Positions 51,850-60,027 of a stretch of 64,000 nt of DNA are shown piece by piece. A model generated the notes under the pieces. It worked only from the letters and a program-made list of their open reading frames with translations. It was not told where the DNA came from and made no database searches. This stretch comes from Paenarthrobacter nicotinovorans (GTDB lineage Bacteria; Actinomycetota; Actinomycetes; Actinomycetales; Micrococcaceae), in assembly GCF_007670255.1 (NCBI RefSeq), contig NZ_SZVS01000002.1:310001-374000 (forward strand). The letters are read 5' to 3'. Each line of letters starts with the position of its first letter. Positions within the stretch are counted from its first letter, which is position 1. The position numbers and the translations under genes are program-made.

Positions 51850-52671
51850 GTGTCTGAGCAGGAGCTCGAGGTAAACGAGACTGAGCTGGAAGAATCCGAG
51901 GGCACTGCGGCTGAGGCCGCAGAAGAGTCCGAGGTTGATTCCGCTGCGCCCGAATCTGCCGACGTCGACGCCGACGATTCCGAAGAGGACTTCGAGGCGG
52001 ACGTTGACGAAGAGTCTGATGAAGAGTCCGACGGCGATCAGCTCGCCGCCGCTGCTGCTGCAGCGCCGGCTGATCCTGCCGAGGAATTCAAGGCCAAGCT
52101 GCGCCGCCAGGAAGGTGACTGGTACGTCATCCACTCCTACGCCGGTTACGAAAACCGCGTCAAGGCCAACCTTGAGACCCGCATCCAGACCCTGGACATG
52201 GAAGATTACATCTTCGAGATCCAGGTGCCGATGGAAGAGGTCGTCGAGATCAAGAACGCGCAGCGCAAGGTCATCAACCGCGTTCGCATTCCCGGTTACG
52301 TGCTGGTCCGCATGGACTTGACCGACGCCTCCTGGGGCGCCGTCCGTCACACTCCCGGTGTCACCGGCTTCGTGGGCAACGCCCACAACCCGGTTCCGCT
52401 GCGCCTTGACGAGGTCTTCTCCATGCTCGCCCCGGTCTTCGAAGAAGAGCAGGCAGAGCAGGGCAAGCCGGTCAACAAGCAGAACCAGGCTCCCGTGGCC
52501 GTCGACTTCGAGGTCGGCGAGTCGGTCATCGTCAAGGAAGGTCCGTTCGAGACCTTGCCGGCAACGATCTCCGAGATCAAGCCCGAGTCCCAGACCCTGG
52601 TGGTTCTGGTCTCGATCTTCGAGCGCGAAACCCCGGTGACGCTCGCATTCAACCAGGTCACCAAGATCTAG
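51850..52671 (+). CDS. nusG: Transcription termination/antitermination factor NusG
   Basis: 273 aa from GTG at 51850, preceded by AGGAG. An acidic Glu/Asp/Ser/Ala-rich N-terminal extension of about 85 residues, common in actinobacteria, precedes the NGN domain ([19 protein letters not shown] ... GYVLVRMDL ... [12 protein letters not shown]) and the C-terminal KOW domain ([20 protein letters not shown]). It binds RNA polymerase near the clamp and couples to Rho or S10. ATG at 51820 is in frame but lacks a better ribosome site. Confidence 0.95.
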   Translation: MSEQELEVNETELEESEGTAAEAAEESEVDSAAPESADVDADDSEEDFEADVDEESDEESDGDQLAAAAAAAPADPAEEFKAKLRRQEGDWYVIHSYAGYENRVKANLETRIQTLDMEDYIFEIQVPMEEVVEIKNAQRKVINRVRIPGYVLVRMDLTDASWGAVRHTPGVTGFVGNAHNPVPLRLDEVFSMLAPVFEEEQAEQGKPVNKQNQAPVAVDFEVGESVIVKEGPFETLPATISEIKPESQTLVVLVSIFERETPVTLAFNQVTKI

Positions 52672-52800
52672 CTGATTCCAAGATTTCGCTACCTGCCGCC
52701 TGCTTAGCGGTACGGAAGCGGCCGGCCGCCTCGCCATGGCGGCCACCAACCTGGGACGCGCTCCTGTGCCCCAGGAAGCTATTGAGAGAAGGACCCTACA

Positions 52801-53232
52801 TTGGCTCCCAAGAAGAAGGTCACCGGCCTCATCAAGCTGCAGATCCAGGCAGGTGCCGCTAACCCGGCTCCGCCGATCGGTCCTGCGCTTGGCCAGCACG
52901 GTGTCAACATCATGGAATTCTGCAAGGCGTACAACGCTGCAACGGAATCCCAGCGCGGAAACGTTATCCCGGTGGAAATCACGGTCTACGAAGACCGTTC
53001 CTTCACCTTCATCACCAAGACCCCGCCGGCCGCAGAGCTCATCAAGAAGGCTGCAGGCGTTGCCAAGGGTTCGGCCACCCCGCACACCGTCAAGGTTGCG
53101 AAGCTGACCCAGGCACAGGTTGAGGAAATCGCCACCACCAAGATGGAAGACCTCAACGCCAACGATGTCGCGGCTGCTGCCAAGATCATCGCCGGTACCG
53201 CCCGCTCCATGGGTATCACCGTAGAGGGCTAA
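52801..53232 (+). CDS. rplK: 50S ribosomal protein L11
   Basis: 143 aa, TTG start after GAAGGA. Sequence [20 protein letters not shown] with [20 protein letters not shown] is the canonical L11 N-terminus; the C-terminal rRNA-binding domain ends [10 protein letters not shown]. It binds 23S rRNA at the GTPase-associated centre. Expressed with rplA. Confidence 0.97.
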
Positions 53233-53380
53233 TACCGCCCGAGGGCCGATTGAGGCCTTCACCCGCCGGGCAACCGGCACCTGAAACATTGAAATGTCGC
53301 AGGATCCTTGCCGGATCCACGACTGTGGCAGGGCCCAGCGCGGTCCGCAGACCACAACTGCACAAGGAGAAACAAGCAGC

Positions 53381-54088
53381 ATGGCAAAGCGCAGCAAAGC
53401 ATATGAGGCAGCCGTAGCCAAGATCGAGGCAGACAAGGTCTACGCCCCGTTCGAGGCCATCAGCCTGGCAAAGGAAATCAACCCGTCCAAGTTCGACGCA
53501 ACGGTTGAGGTCGCTTTCCGCCTCGGCGTTGACCCCCGCAAGGCTGACCAGATGGTCCGCGGCACGGTCAACCTCCCCCACGGCACCGGCAAGACTGCCC
53601 GTGTCCTGGTTTTCGCAACCGGTGACAAGGCCGAGGCAGCAATCGCAGCCGGCGCCGACTTCGTTGGTTCCGATGACCTGATCGAAAAGATCGCAGGCGG
53701 CTGGACCGACTTCGACGCAGCCGTTGCCACCCCTGACCTCATGGGCAAGGTTGGCCGCCTCGGTAAGGTCCTCGGCCCGCGTAACCTCATGCCGAACCCC
53801 AAGACCGGCACGGTTACCCCGGATGTCACCAAGGCTGTCAACGACATCAAGGGTGGCAAGATCGACTTCCGCGTCGACAAGCACTCCAACCTTCACTTCA
53901 TCATCGGCAAGGTGTCCTTCGACGCCACCAAGCTGGCTGAGAACTACGCAGCTGCACTGGAAGAGGTGCTTCGTTTGAAGCCGTCCGCTTCCAAGGGCCG
54001 CTACATCCAGAAGGCTACCGTTGCCACCACGTTCGGCCCGGGCATCACCGTTGACCCGAACGTCACCAAGGTTCTCACCGAAGCGTAA
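53381..54088 (+). CDS. rplA: 50S ribosomal protein L1
   Basis: 235 aa, with [19 protein letters not shown], the conserved [12 protein letters not shown] loop and [20 protein letters not shown]. The ATG at 53381 follows AAGGAGAAAC. It binds 23S rRNA in the L1 stalk and may repress its own operon. A strong terminator follows, so rplKA form a unit separate from rplJL. Confidence 0.97.
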   Translation: MAKRSKAYEAAVAKIEADKVYAPFEAISLAKEINPSKFDATVEVAFRLGVDPRKADQMVRGTVNLPHGTGKTARVLVFATGDKAEAAIAAGADFVGSDDLIEKIAGGWTDFDAAVATPDLMGKVGRLGKVLGPRNLMPNPKTGTVTPDVTKAVNDIKGGKIDFRVDKHSNLHFIIGKVSFDATKLAENYAAALEEVLRLKPSASKGRYIQKATVATTFGPGITVDPNVTKVLTEA

Positions 54089-54110
54089 GCTTCGCAGAGC
54101 ACTGCCCTGA

Positions 54111-54146
54111 AAAGGACCGTCCGGCTTTGCCGGGCGGTCCTTTTTC
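54111..54146 (+). terminator. Terminator after rplA
   Basis: AAAGGACCG and its complement with an inner CCGGC/GCCGG and loop TTT; five T residues follow. Confidence 0.9.
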
Positions 54147-54180
54147 GTGTGCTGGCCTGTTCGCAGGCAGGGGCGGGCCG

Positions 54181-54186
54181 TAGGCT
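54181..54186 (+). promoter_or_regulatory. Leaderless -10 element of the first tandem GNAT gene
   Basis: TAGGCT ends seven bases before the GTG at 54194. Confidence 0.4.
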
Positions 54187-54193
54187 GTGGTTC

Positions 54194-55303
54194 GTGACGT
54201 CGTCGAACACTTCCGTGACTGCCGGGCTGAGCGTGGAGCGGATCCGTGTCCCGGCGGGTCCTGACTCAGCGGATGCCGCCGACTTCCTTGCCTTTCATCA
54301 GCTGCAGAGGGCCCACGCACTTGAACTGTGGGGCAACCTCGACCGCTGTGCCACGCTCGCCGAGGCCATCCAGTTCTGGCAGGGCAATGACTACGAGGAA
54401 CGCCAGGTGTTCCTGGCCCGCCTGGACGGTGCCGTAGTTGGCAGCGGCACGCTCACGCTTCCCCTTAGTGAAAATACGACGACGGCGGGTGTGGACGTGC
54501 TGGTTGACGCCGGCTTCCGGCGGCGCGGCTTTGGTTCGCGAATACTGGCCATTGTGGAGGAGCAGGCTGTCAGGCGGGGGAGGGTTTCCTTCGACGCCTA
54601 TTGTGGCGAGCCGATAGCTCCTGTGGAGGCCGGCGTTGAGTTGCTGCAGGCGAAATCCGGTTCGGGCGGCGTGCCGTTGGCCGCAGCGTCAACAAGTTTC
54701 GCGCTTCGTCACGGGTATTCGCTTGAACAGGTGGAAACGAACAGCACGTTGGCCTTTCCCGTTCCCGAGACGCTGCTCCGGGACCTTGAGGCGGACACGC
54801 TGAAGAGTTCGGACGGCTACAGCGTCCTCGGCTGGCGGGAGCGCTGTCCAGACCACCTTGTTGAGTCCTTCGCCCGCCTCAAGAGCCTCATGAGCACCGA
54901 GGTTCCCCTTGCCGGTTTGGGATGGGAAGGCGAGGAATGGGACGCCGCACGGGTCCGCCAGGAGGAATCCACGTGGCGTGCGGGCAGCGTGGACACGTCA
55001 GTGTGCGTTGCCCGCCGGGATGACACAGGAGAGTTGGCTGCCTATACGGTCCTGACCCACCGGGAAGAGGCGCCGTCGGTGATCTACCAGGAAGACACCT
55101 TGGTGGCGCCGGGGCACCGCGGACACCGTCTGGGGATGCTCGTGAAAGTGGACAATCTGCGCCGCGCGAAAGAACTCTGGCCGGACGCCACGTCGGTGAT
55201 GACATGGAACGCCGTCGAAAACCAGCATATGCTGGCCATAAATATCGCCCTTGGATTCAAGCCGTCCGGCTTTGAAGGCGAATGGCAGAAACGGCTGGGA
55301 TGA
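54194..55303 (+). CDS. GNAT-family N-acetyltransferase, tandem copy 1 (two-domain)
   Basis: 369 aa from GTG at 54194. N-terminal GNAT domain with LVDAGFRRRGFGSRILAIVE (acetyl-CoA motif RRxGxGS) and a C-terminal domain ending EDTLVAPGHRGHRLGMLVKV and NQHMLAINIALGFKPSGF. It is a paralogue of the next gene, starting after the rplA terminator. The substrate is unknown; the two-domain shape resembles MshD/Eis-type acetyltransferases. The stop overlaps the next start (ATGA). Confidence 0.85.
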   Translation: MTSSNTSVTAGLSVERIRVPAGPDSADAADFLAFHQLQRAHALELWGNLDRCATLAEAIQFWQGNDYEERQVFLARLDGAVVGSGTLTLPLSENTTTAGVDVLVDAGFRRRGFGSRILAIVEEQAVRRGRVSFDAYCGEPIAPVEAGVELLQAKSGSGGVPLAAASTSFALRHGYSLEQVETNSTLAFPVPETLLRDLEADTLKSSDGYSVLGWRERCPDHLVESFARLKSLMSTEVPLAGLGWEGEEWDAARVRQEESTWRAGSVDTSVCVARRDDTGELAAYTVLTHREEAPSVIYQEDTLVAPGHRGHRLGMLVKVDNLRRAKELWPDATSVMTWNAVENQHMLAINIALGFKPSGFEGEWQKRLG

Positions 55304-56451
55304 CTGTAGAAGAGGCGGGTACCGTTCAGGTCGCGCAGCTGTGGGTGCCTGACTCGCTGGAAAGCCCCGAGGCAGCCGATTTCCTGGACGCCGTGGAAGT
55401 CGGGCGCCGGGTGCGCATGGAAACATGGGGGAGCGATGACCTCGCCTACACCCCCTTGGAAAAGCTGCTGGAATTTTCGGATCCCTATGAACGCCAGATC
55501 ATCCTGGTGGCCAAGGTCGATGGCGTCATCGTGGGAGTGGTGGACATCGCCCTGCCCCTGGCGGACAACATGGATCTGGCCGAATTCACCCTGGACATCC
55601 TTCCTGAGTACCAAGGACAGGGAGTCGGAAGGCAGTTGCTGGAGGCAGCCGAACAGTTGGCCCGCGCCGAGGGCAGGACCATGGTCCTGGTGGACACCAA
55701 CCACCCGGCAACGTCGCTGACGGAGGTGCCCGAGGATCAGATGATTCCCGGCAGCGGTGCAGGCTTCGTCCCCGTCAGCAGCCGTGAGACGGATTTCGCC
55801 AAGAAGGCCGGCTACACCCTCCAGCACATTGAACAGTTCAGTTCCTGCATCCTGCCCTTGGATTCCCAGCTCGTGGCCGACCTCCAGCTCGAGGCGGAGG
55901 AAGCCAACGCCGGCCGCTACGTCCTCCACCACTGGACCGACCGTTGCCCCGAGCCCTGGCTGGAAGCGGTTGCCGCGTTGGAGAATGCAGCCGGCGAGGT
56001 TGTCCGCGACGATGCCGAGGATGACGCTCCCGAGGTTGAAGCAAGCGGAATGGTTTTCGACACCGCGGTTCTGCGGGAAACCGAGGACGCTGCCTTGGCG
56101 CAGGGACGACGCACGGTGGTCACCGCCGTCGAGCATGTGGACAGCGGCAAGCTGGTGGGCCTGACCACCATCAGTGTGCTGGCGCACCGCCAGGACGTCG
56201 TGTTCCAGGACGACACCCTGGTCCTCCAGGAGCACCGCGGAAACAAGCTGGGCTTGCTTATCAAGGTGGCCAACATGGAAAGGCTCAGCGAGCAATTTCC
56301 TGACGCCCGCGTGATCTACACCTGGAACGCACCGGAAAACCGCTACCTGCTGACAGTGAACAAGCAGCTGGGATTTACGACGGCGGGCGTCACCGGATTG
56401 TGGCAAAAGGAGCTTCCGGGCCGGGACAAGGGACCAACGGTGTCTGAGTAG
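55300..56451 (+). CDS. GNAT-family N-acetyltransferase, tandem copy 2 (two-domain)
   Basis: 383 aa from ATG at 55300, which overlaps the stop of copy 1. N-terminal domain with LDILPEYQGQGVGRQLLEAAEQLA, C-terminal domain with DDTLVLQEHRGNKLGLLIKV and NRYLLTVNKQLGFTTAGV, in the same order as copy 1. The pair arose by duplication and has diverged strongly. They lie between rplA and rplJ, splitting a normally contiguous ribosomal protein region; whether they act on ribosomal proteins is speculation. Confidence 0.87.
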   Translation: MTVEEAGTVQVAQLWVPDSLESPEAADFLDAVEVGRRVRMETWGSDDLAYTPLEKLLEFSDPYERQIILVAKVDGVIVGVVDIALPLADNMDLAEFTLDILPEYQGQGVGRQLLEAAEQLARAEGRTMVLVDTNHPATSLTEVPEDQMIPGSGAGFVPVSSRETDFAKKAGYTLQHIEQFSSCILPLDSQLVADLQLEAEEANAGRYVLHHWTDRCPEPWLEAVAALENAAGEVVRDDAEDDAPEVEASGMVFDTAVLRETEDAALAQGRRTVVTAVEHVDSGKLVGLTTISVLAHRQDVVFQDDTLVLQEHRGNKLGLLIKVANMERLSEQFPDARVIYTWNAPENRYLLTVNKQLGFTTAGVTGLWQKELPGRDKGPTVSE

Positions 56452-56599
56452 GCAGCCTCGATTTGGTTTGCTGAAGGCTGTCCCGTAACCTTGAAGTACC
56501 AAAGACCGTCGGTTGATGGGAATCCACTCTTTCGAGCACAGCTCAATTCTGCAGCTACGCCCCTGAGAACCAAGTGAATTCCTTGACGAAGGACCCTGA

Positions 56600-56745
56600 A
56601 CATAGGGCGGCCGGCGCAGGTGAACGAAGCAAGTCTCCACGGTACATCTGTGTTGAGCCAAGCCCCGTGCATCTGCGCGGGGCGTTTTTAGTTTTTAGCT
56701 CTCGTGAGCGGGGACCCGGAAGACCGGCTTTATTCCCCGGAAGGA
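56600..56745 (+). ncRNA. Ribosomal protein L10 leader
   Basis: The leader of rplJL contains an attenuator hairpin (GCCCCGTGC/GCGCGGGGC, 56662-56670 and 56675-56683) followed by GTTTTTA, then a second terminator-free stretch with the AAGGAGGG ribosome site. The position matches the L10 leader (L10-L12 binding site) of other bacteria; exact ends are approximate and drawn by eye. Confidence 0.6.
56662..56690 (+). terminator. Attenuator hairpin in the rplJ leader
   Basis: A nine-bp stem (one T-G pair) with loop ATCT is followed by GTTTTTAGTTTTTA. It would allow transcriptional attenuation of rplJL, or ends the GNAT transcript. Confidence 0.7.
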
Positions 56746-56750
56746 GGGTT

Positions 56751-57350
56751 ATGACAACGCCTAGCAAGGTCTCCGCCGTTGCGGAGATCACCAACGATTT
56801 CAAGGAATCGAACGCGGCTGTCCTGACCGAATACCGCGGGCTCACTGTTGCACAGCTCAAGGAACTGCGTGTTGCGCTCGGCCAGGACACCAAGTTCTCG
56901 GTCGTCAAGAACACCCTGAGCGCCATTGCAGCCAAGGAAGCTGGAGTTGAAGCATTCAACGATCAGCTCGCCGGCCCTACTGCAATCGCCTTCATCAAGG
57001 GTGACGCTGTTGCTGCTGCCAAGAGCCTGACGGACTTTGCCAAGGCCAACAAGCAGCTGGTTATCAAGACCGGCGTCTTCGAAGGCAAGGCATTGGACGC
57101 AGCAGGAGTTGCCGCACTGGCAGCCCTCGAGTCCCGCGAACTGCAGCTCGCACGCGTTGCTGGTGTCCTCAAGGCTCCCGCATCTGCTGCTGCACGCATC
57201 ATCGACGCTCTGCGCCTCAAGCTTGAAGAAGAGGGCGGCGCACCTGCACCGGCCGCTGAAGAAGCCCCGGCTGAAGAGGCTGCAACCGAGGAAGCTCCGG
57301 CTGCTGAAGAAGCACCGGCCGCTGCCGAAGCTGCAACCGAAGAGAACTAA
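56751..57350 (+). CDS. rplJ: 50S ribosomal protein L10
   Basis: 199 aa. Conserved EITNDFKESNAAVLTEYRGL and TVAQLKELRVAL in the rRNA-binding N-terminus; the C-terminal part is the L7/L12-binding helix followed by an unusually long Glu/Ala/Pro-rich tail (about residues 165-199), typical of actinobacterial L10. The ATG at 56751 follows AAGGAGGG; the frame from 56574 extends through the leader and is rejected. Confidence 0.96.
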   Translation: MTTPSKVSAVAEITNDFKESNAAVLTEYRGLTVAQLKELRVALGQDTKFSVVKNTLSAIAAKEAGVEAFNDQLAGPTAIAFIKGDAVAAAKSLTDFAKANKQLVIKTGVFEGKALDAAGVAALAALESRELQLARVAGVLKAPASAAARIIDALRLKLEEEGGAPAPAAEEAPAEEAATEEAPAAEEAPAAAEAATEEN

Positions 57351-57426
57351 GTTCTCCCCCCAAACAAACTCCGGTGCACGGAGCGGCATGATCCGGACGT
57401 GTGCCACCTAATGGAAGGACGCCACC

Positions 57427-57804
57427 ATGGCGAAGCTCAGCAACGAAGAGCTCATTGAAGCTTTCAAGGAACTGACCATCATCGAGCTCTCCGAGTTCGT
57501 CAAGCTCTTCGAAGAGACCTTCGAAGTTACGGCTGCTGCTGTTGCAGTTGCTGGCCCCGCTGCCGGCGGTGCCGCTGAAGCTGCTGAAGAGAAGACCGAC
57601 TTCGACGTCATCCTCGAATCTGCTGGCGACAAGAAGATCGCAGTGATCAAGGAAGTTCGCGCCATCACCTCCCTCGGCCTCAAGGAAGCCAAGGACCTGG
57701 TTGACAGCGCACCGAAGGCTGTTCTCGAAGGCGCCAACAAGGAAGCTGCCGAGAAGGCAAAGGCTCAGCTCGAAGAAGCTGGCGCAACGGTTACCCTCAA
57801 GTAA
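57427..57804 (+). CDS. rplL: 50S ribosomal protein L7/L12
   Basis: 125 aa. N-terminal dimerisation domain ([20 protein letters not shown]), Ala-rich hinge, and C-terminal domain ([20 protein letters not shown] ... [20 protein letters not shown]). GGAAGGACGCCACC precedes the ATG. Acts as multimer on the L10 stalk to recruit elongation-factor GTPases. A strong terminator ends the rplJL unit. Confidence 0.97.
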   Translation: MAKLSNEELIEAFKELTIIELSEFVKLFEETFEVTAAAVAVAGPAAGGAAEAAEEKTDFDVILESAGDKKIAVIKEVRAITSLGLKEAKDLVDSAPKAVLEGANKEAAEKAKAQLEEAGATVTLK

Positions 57805-57819
57805 CTCGTCTTGCTTGTG

Positions 57820-57860
57820 GAAGCCCCGCTCGTTCCAATCAAAGGAACGGGCGGGGCTTC
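57820..57860 (+). terminator. Terminator after rplL
   Basis: A seventeen-bp stem with one T-G pair (GAAGCCCCGC...CGTTCC and complement), loop AATCAAA, followed by CTGCGTTT. Confidence 0.85.
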
Positions 57861-57871
57861 CTGCGTTTAAC

Positions 57872-57938
57872 AGCAACGCGGGGTCACTTATGGCCCATCC
57901 CGGAGGGGATTATGGGCCATAAGTGACCCCGCGTTGCT
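57872..57938. repeat. Perfect 27-bp inverted repeat
   Basis: Arms 57872-57898 and 57912-57938 are perfect complements around a 13-base spacer. The right arm abuts the TAA stop of the minus-strand ybaK-like gene. It follows the rplL terminator, so it is either a bidirectional terminator for the convergent gene or a mobile or dispersed intergenic element. Confidence 0.9.
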
Positions 57939-58421
57939 TTAAGACGGGTCGCTGATGTCCGCCACCACGGCGCCCAGGGCTGCGGTCAAGGCGTCTGCAT
58001 CGACGAAGGCACTGCGCCCGTGAGCCCCTGCGCCCATGGAGATGCGTCGGCCCATAATGCTGGCGTCGGCATAGACCGGCCACGCCGTCGTGCTGCCCAG
58101 CGGAGTGATGGTCCCGCGTTCATATCCGGTGGCATCCAAGGCCACGTCCGCGGGCGGGAGAGACAACTTGTTCACGCCCACCAGCGCCCGCAATTTGGGC
58201 CAGGAGATTTGGCGGTCACCCGGAATCAGTGCGAACAAGAACGTCCCGTCACGGTGCTTCACCACCAAGGACTTCACAATGTCCGCAGGCGAAATGCCCA
58301 GGATGCCGGCCGCCTCTTCCAGGCTGCGCGCAGCCGGACGCTCGACTACGTCGACGTCCAGCCCGCGCGCGGCGGCATCAGCGAGGAAACGTTCGGCCCC
58401 GTCGGCCACATTGCCCGCCAT
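57939..58421 (-). CDS. YbaK/EbsC-type aminoacyl-tRNA deacylase
   Basis: 160 aa from ATG at 58421; a longer frame to 58688 lies inside the thiolase. YbaK domain with VKSLVVKHRDGTFLFALIPG (catalytic Lys region), GYERGTITPLGSTTAWPVYAD and the GAGAHGRSAFVD strand. Such proteins clear Cys-tRNA-Pro or related mischarged tRNAs, but specificity is not readable from sequence. The ATG overlaps the thiolase stop (TGATG). Confidence 0.85.
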   Translation of the reverse strand: MAGNVADGAERFLADAAARGLDVDVVERPAARSLEEAAGILGISPADIVKSLVVKHRDGTFLFALIPGDRQISWPKLRALVGVNKLSLPPADVALDATGYERGTITPLGSTTAWPVYADASIMGRRISMGAGAHGRSAFVDADALTAALGAVVADISDPS

Positions 58422-59620
58422 CAGTCGCGGTACAGCAGGAGAGCTTCGCCCTGGCCCCCGCCACCGCATAGGGAAACCGCGGCTTTGCCCGTGCCCCGGC
58501 GGTTGAGTTCGTGGGCGGCGTGCAGCGCGAGCCGGGCGCCGGAAGCTCCGATGGGATGCCCCAACGCGATGGCACCGCCGTGGACGTTGCACTTCTCCAG
58601 CGGATAGTTCAGGTCCTTGAGCGACTGCACGGCAACGGAGCCGAATGCTTCGTTGATCTCGATGAAGTCCAGATCCTCGACAGTCCATCCGGCGCGCTTC
58701 AACGCCTGCGAGATCGCGTTGGAAGGCTGGGAGTGCAGCGAGTTGTCCGGTCCGGCGACTTGGCCCGGCTTTCCCACCACCGCCAGATAACTCAACCCGT
58801 TGTCGCGGGCGAAGCGGCGGCTCGTCAGAACAAGTGCGGAGGCGCCGTCGGACAGGGGAGAAGAGTTGCCCGCGGTGATGGTGCCGTCCGTTGCGAAAGC
58901 AGCCTTCAACGGCGCGAGGGTCTCCACCGTGGTGTTCGGGCGGACGCCTTCGTCGGTGCTGAGGACCAGCGGGTCCCCCTTGCGCTGCTTGACCTGCACG
59001 GGGGCGATTTCGACGTCGAAAATTCCGTCGGCGATCGCCGCAGCGGCGCGCTGGTGCGAAGCCGCCGCTACTTCGTCCTGGGCCTTGCGGTCGATGCCGA
59101 GGGTGACGTTCTTGGTTTCCGTGGACAAACCCATGGACTGCCCGTCGAAAGCGTCCGTAAGGCCGTCATGGGCGGCAACGTCCAGGGCCTGGATGGATCC
59201 GTAGGTCCAGCCTTGGCGGGATCCCGGCAACAGGTGCGGGGCGCGGGTCATCGATTCCTGGCCGCCGGCCACCACCACGGTGGCATCTCCGCTGCGGATC
59301 AAACGGGCAGCGTCGATGACTGCGGTCAGGCCGGAGAGGCAGACCTTGTTGATGGTCACAGCGGGGATGTTCCAGCCCACGCCCGCAGCGATTGCACTCT
59401 GGCGCGCCGGGTTCTGTCCGGCGCCGGCCTGGAGGACCTGCCCCATGATGACGGCATCGACTTGTTCGGCTTTCACCCCGCTTGCCGACAACGCGGCGCC
59501 AATGGCGTGAGCACCGAGTTCGACGGCGGTCAGGCCCGCCAATTGTCCGTTGAGGCGGCCCTGCGGAGTGCGGGAAGCGGCAAGAATGACGACATCGTTG
59601 TCGTCGGCGGAGTTGCTCAT
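58421..59620 (-). CDS. Acetyl-CoA C-acetyltransferase (thiolase)
   Basis: 399 aa cytoplasmic thiolase joining or splitting acyl-CoA and acetyl-CoA. Nucleophile Cys in NKVCLSGLTAV, conserved GHPIGASGAR and the C-terminal acid/base Cys in SLCGGGGQGEAL. The ATG at 59620 has GGAAGAGAG upstream; a frame to 59653 is rejected. It is coupled to the ybaK-like gene. Without other beta-oxidation or PHB genes nearby, biosynthetic versus degradative use is open. Confidence 0.92.
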   Translation of the reverse strand: MSNSADDNDVVILAASRTPQGRLNGQLAGLTAVELGAHAIGAALSASGVKAEQVDAVIMGQVLQAGAGQNPARQSAIAAGVGWNIPAVTINKVCLSGLTAVIDAARLIRSGDATVVVAGGQESMTRAPHLLPGSRQGWTYGSIQALDVAAHDGLTDAFDGQSMGLSTETKNVTLGIDRKAQDEVAAASHQRAAAAIADGIFDVEIAPVQVKQRKGDPLVLSTDEGVRPNTTVETLAPLKAAFATDGTITAGNSSPLSDGASALVLTSRRFARDNGLSYLAVVGKPGQVAGPDNSLHSQPSNAISQALKRAGWTVEDLDFIEINEAFGSVAVQSLKDLNYPLEKCNVHGGAIALGHPIGASGARLALHAAHELNRRGTGKAAVSLCGGGGQGEALLLYRD

Positions 59621-60027
59621 GGTCTCTCTTCCGGTCCGGGAGTGGTGTAGCAAGGCTATCGCGGTGTGTGCGCCAGCCTAACCATTAAACGGCGGGGGAG
59701 CTTTGGTCATTCCGTCCGGTGCGGGCTTCCTCGCTTGGGTGCCTGCGGCAACGGTGCTTGCAATCACGGACAATCTGGGGTAGACAGGAAGGCTGCTTTG
59801 CCGTATTGTAGATATTTGCGTCTTCCCTGTTAACCTTCAGCCTTCATATAGCGGTGGGCTTTACCTCTCAGCTGCGCCATTGACGTGCCGTTACTCAACG
59901 TGCACAGCCATGGACGGGCTGGGTCCGGGTCATATAGCGGAACCGGATTAAGTATCCTGCAGAGCACTCTGCGGAATGCAAACGGGGGAGATCTGAAAAC
60001 GCCTGAAGGTCTGTGGAAGGATCCCTC
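59621..60027. promoter_or_regulatory. rpoB upstream region (about 400 bp)
   Basis: No supportable gene. It holds a candidate promoter (59758-59786) and, 86 bp apart, two direct copies of TCATATAGCGG (59844-59854 and 59930-59940), the second within an AT-poor leader. Long rpoBC leaders with several promoters are usual. Confidence 0.5.
59758..59786 (+). promoter_or_regulatory. Candidate rpoBC promoter
   Basis: TTGCAA, spacer of exactly 17 bases, TAGACA; the start would lie near 59793, giving a leader of about 235 bases. Confidence 0.5.

Noticed and set aside
51823..53436. 537-codon minus-strand frame across nusG and rplK
   Set aside because: Shadow of two universally conserved genes.
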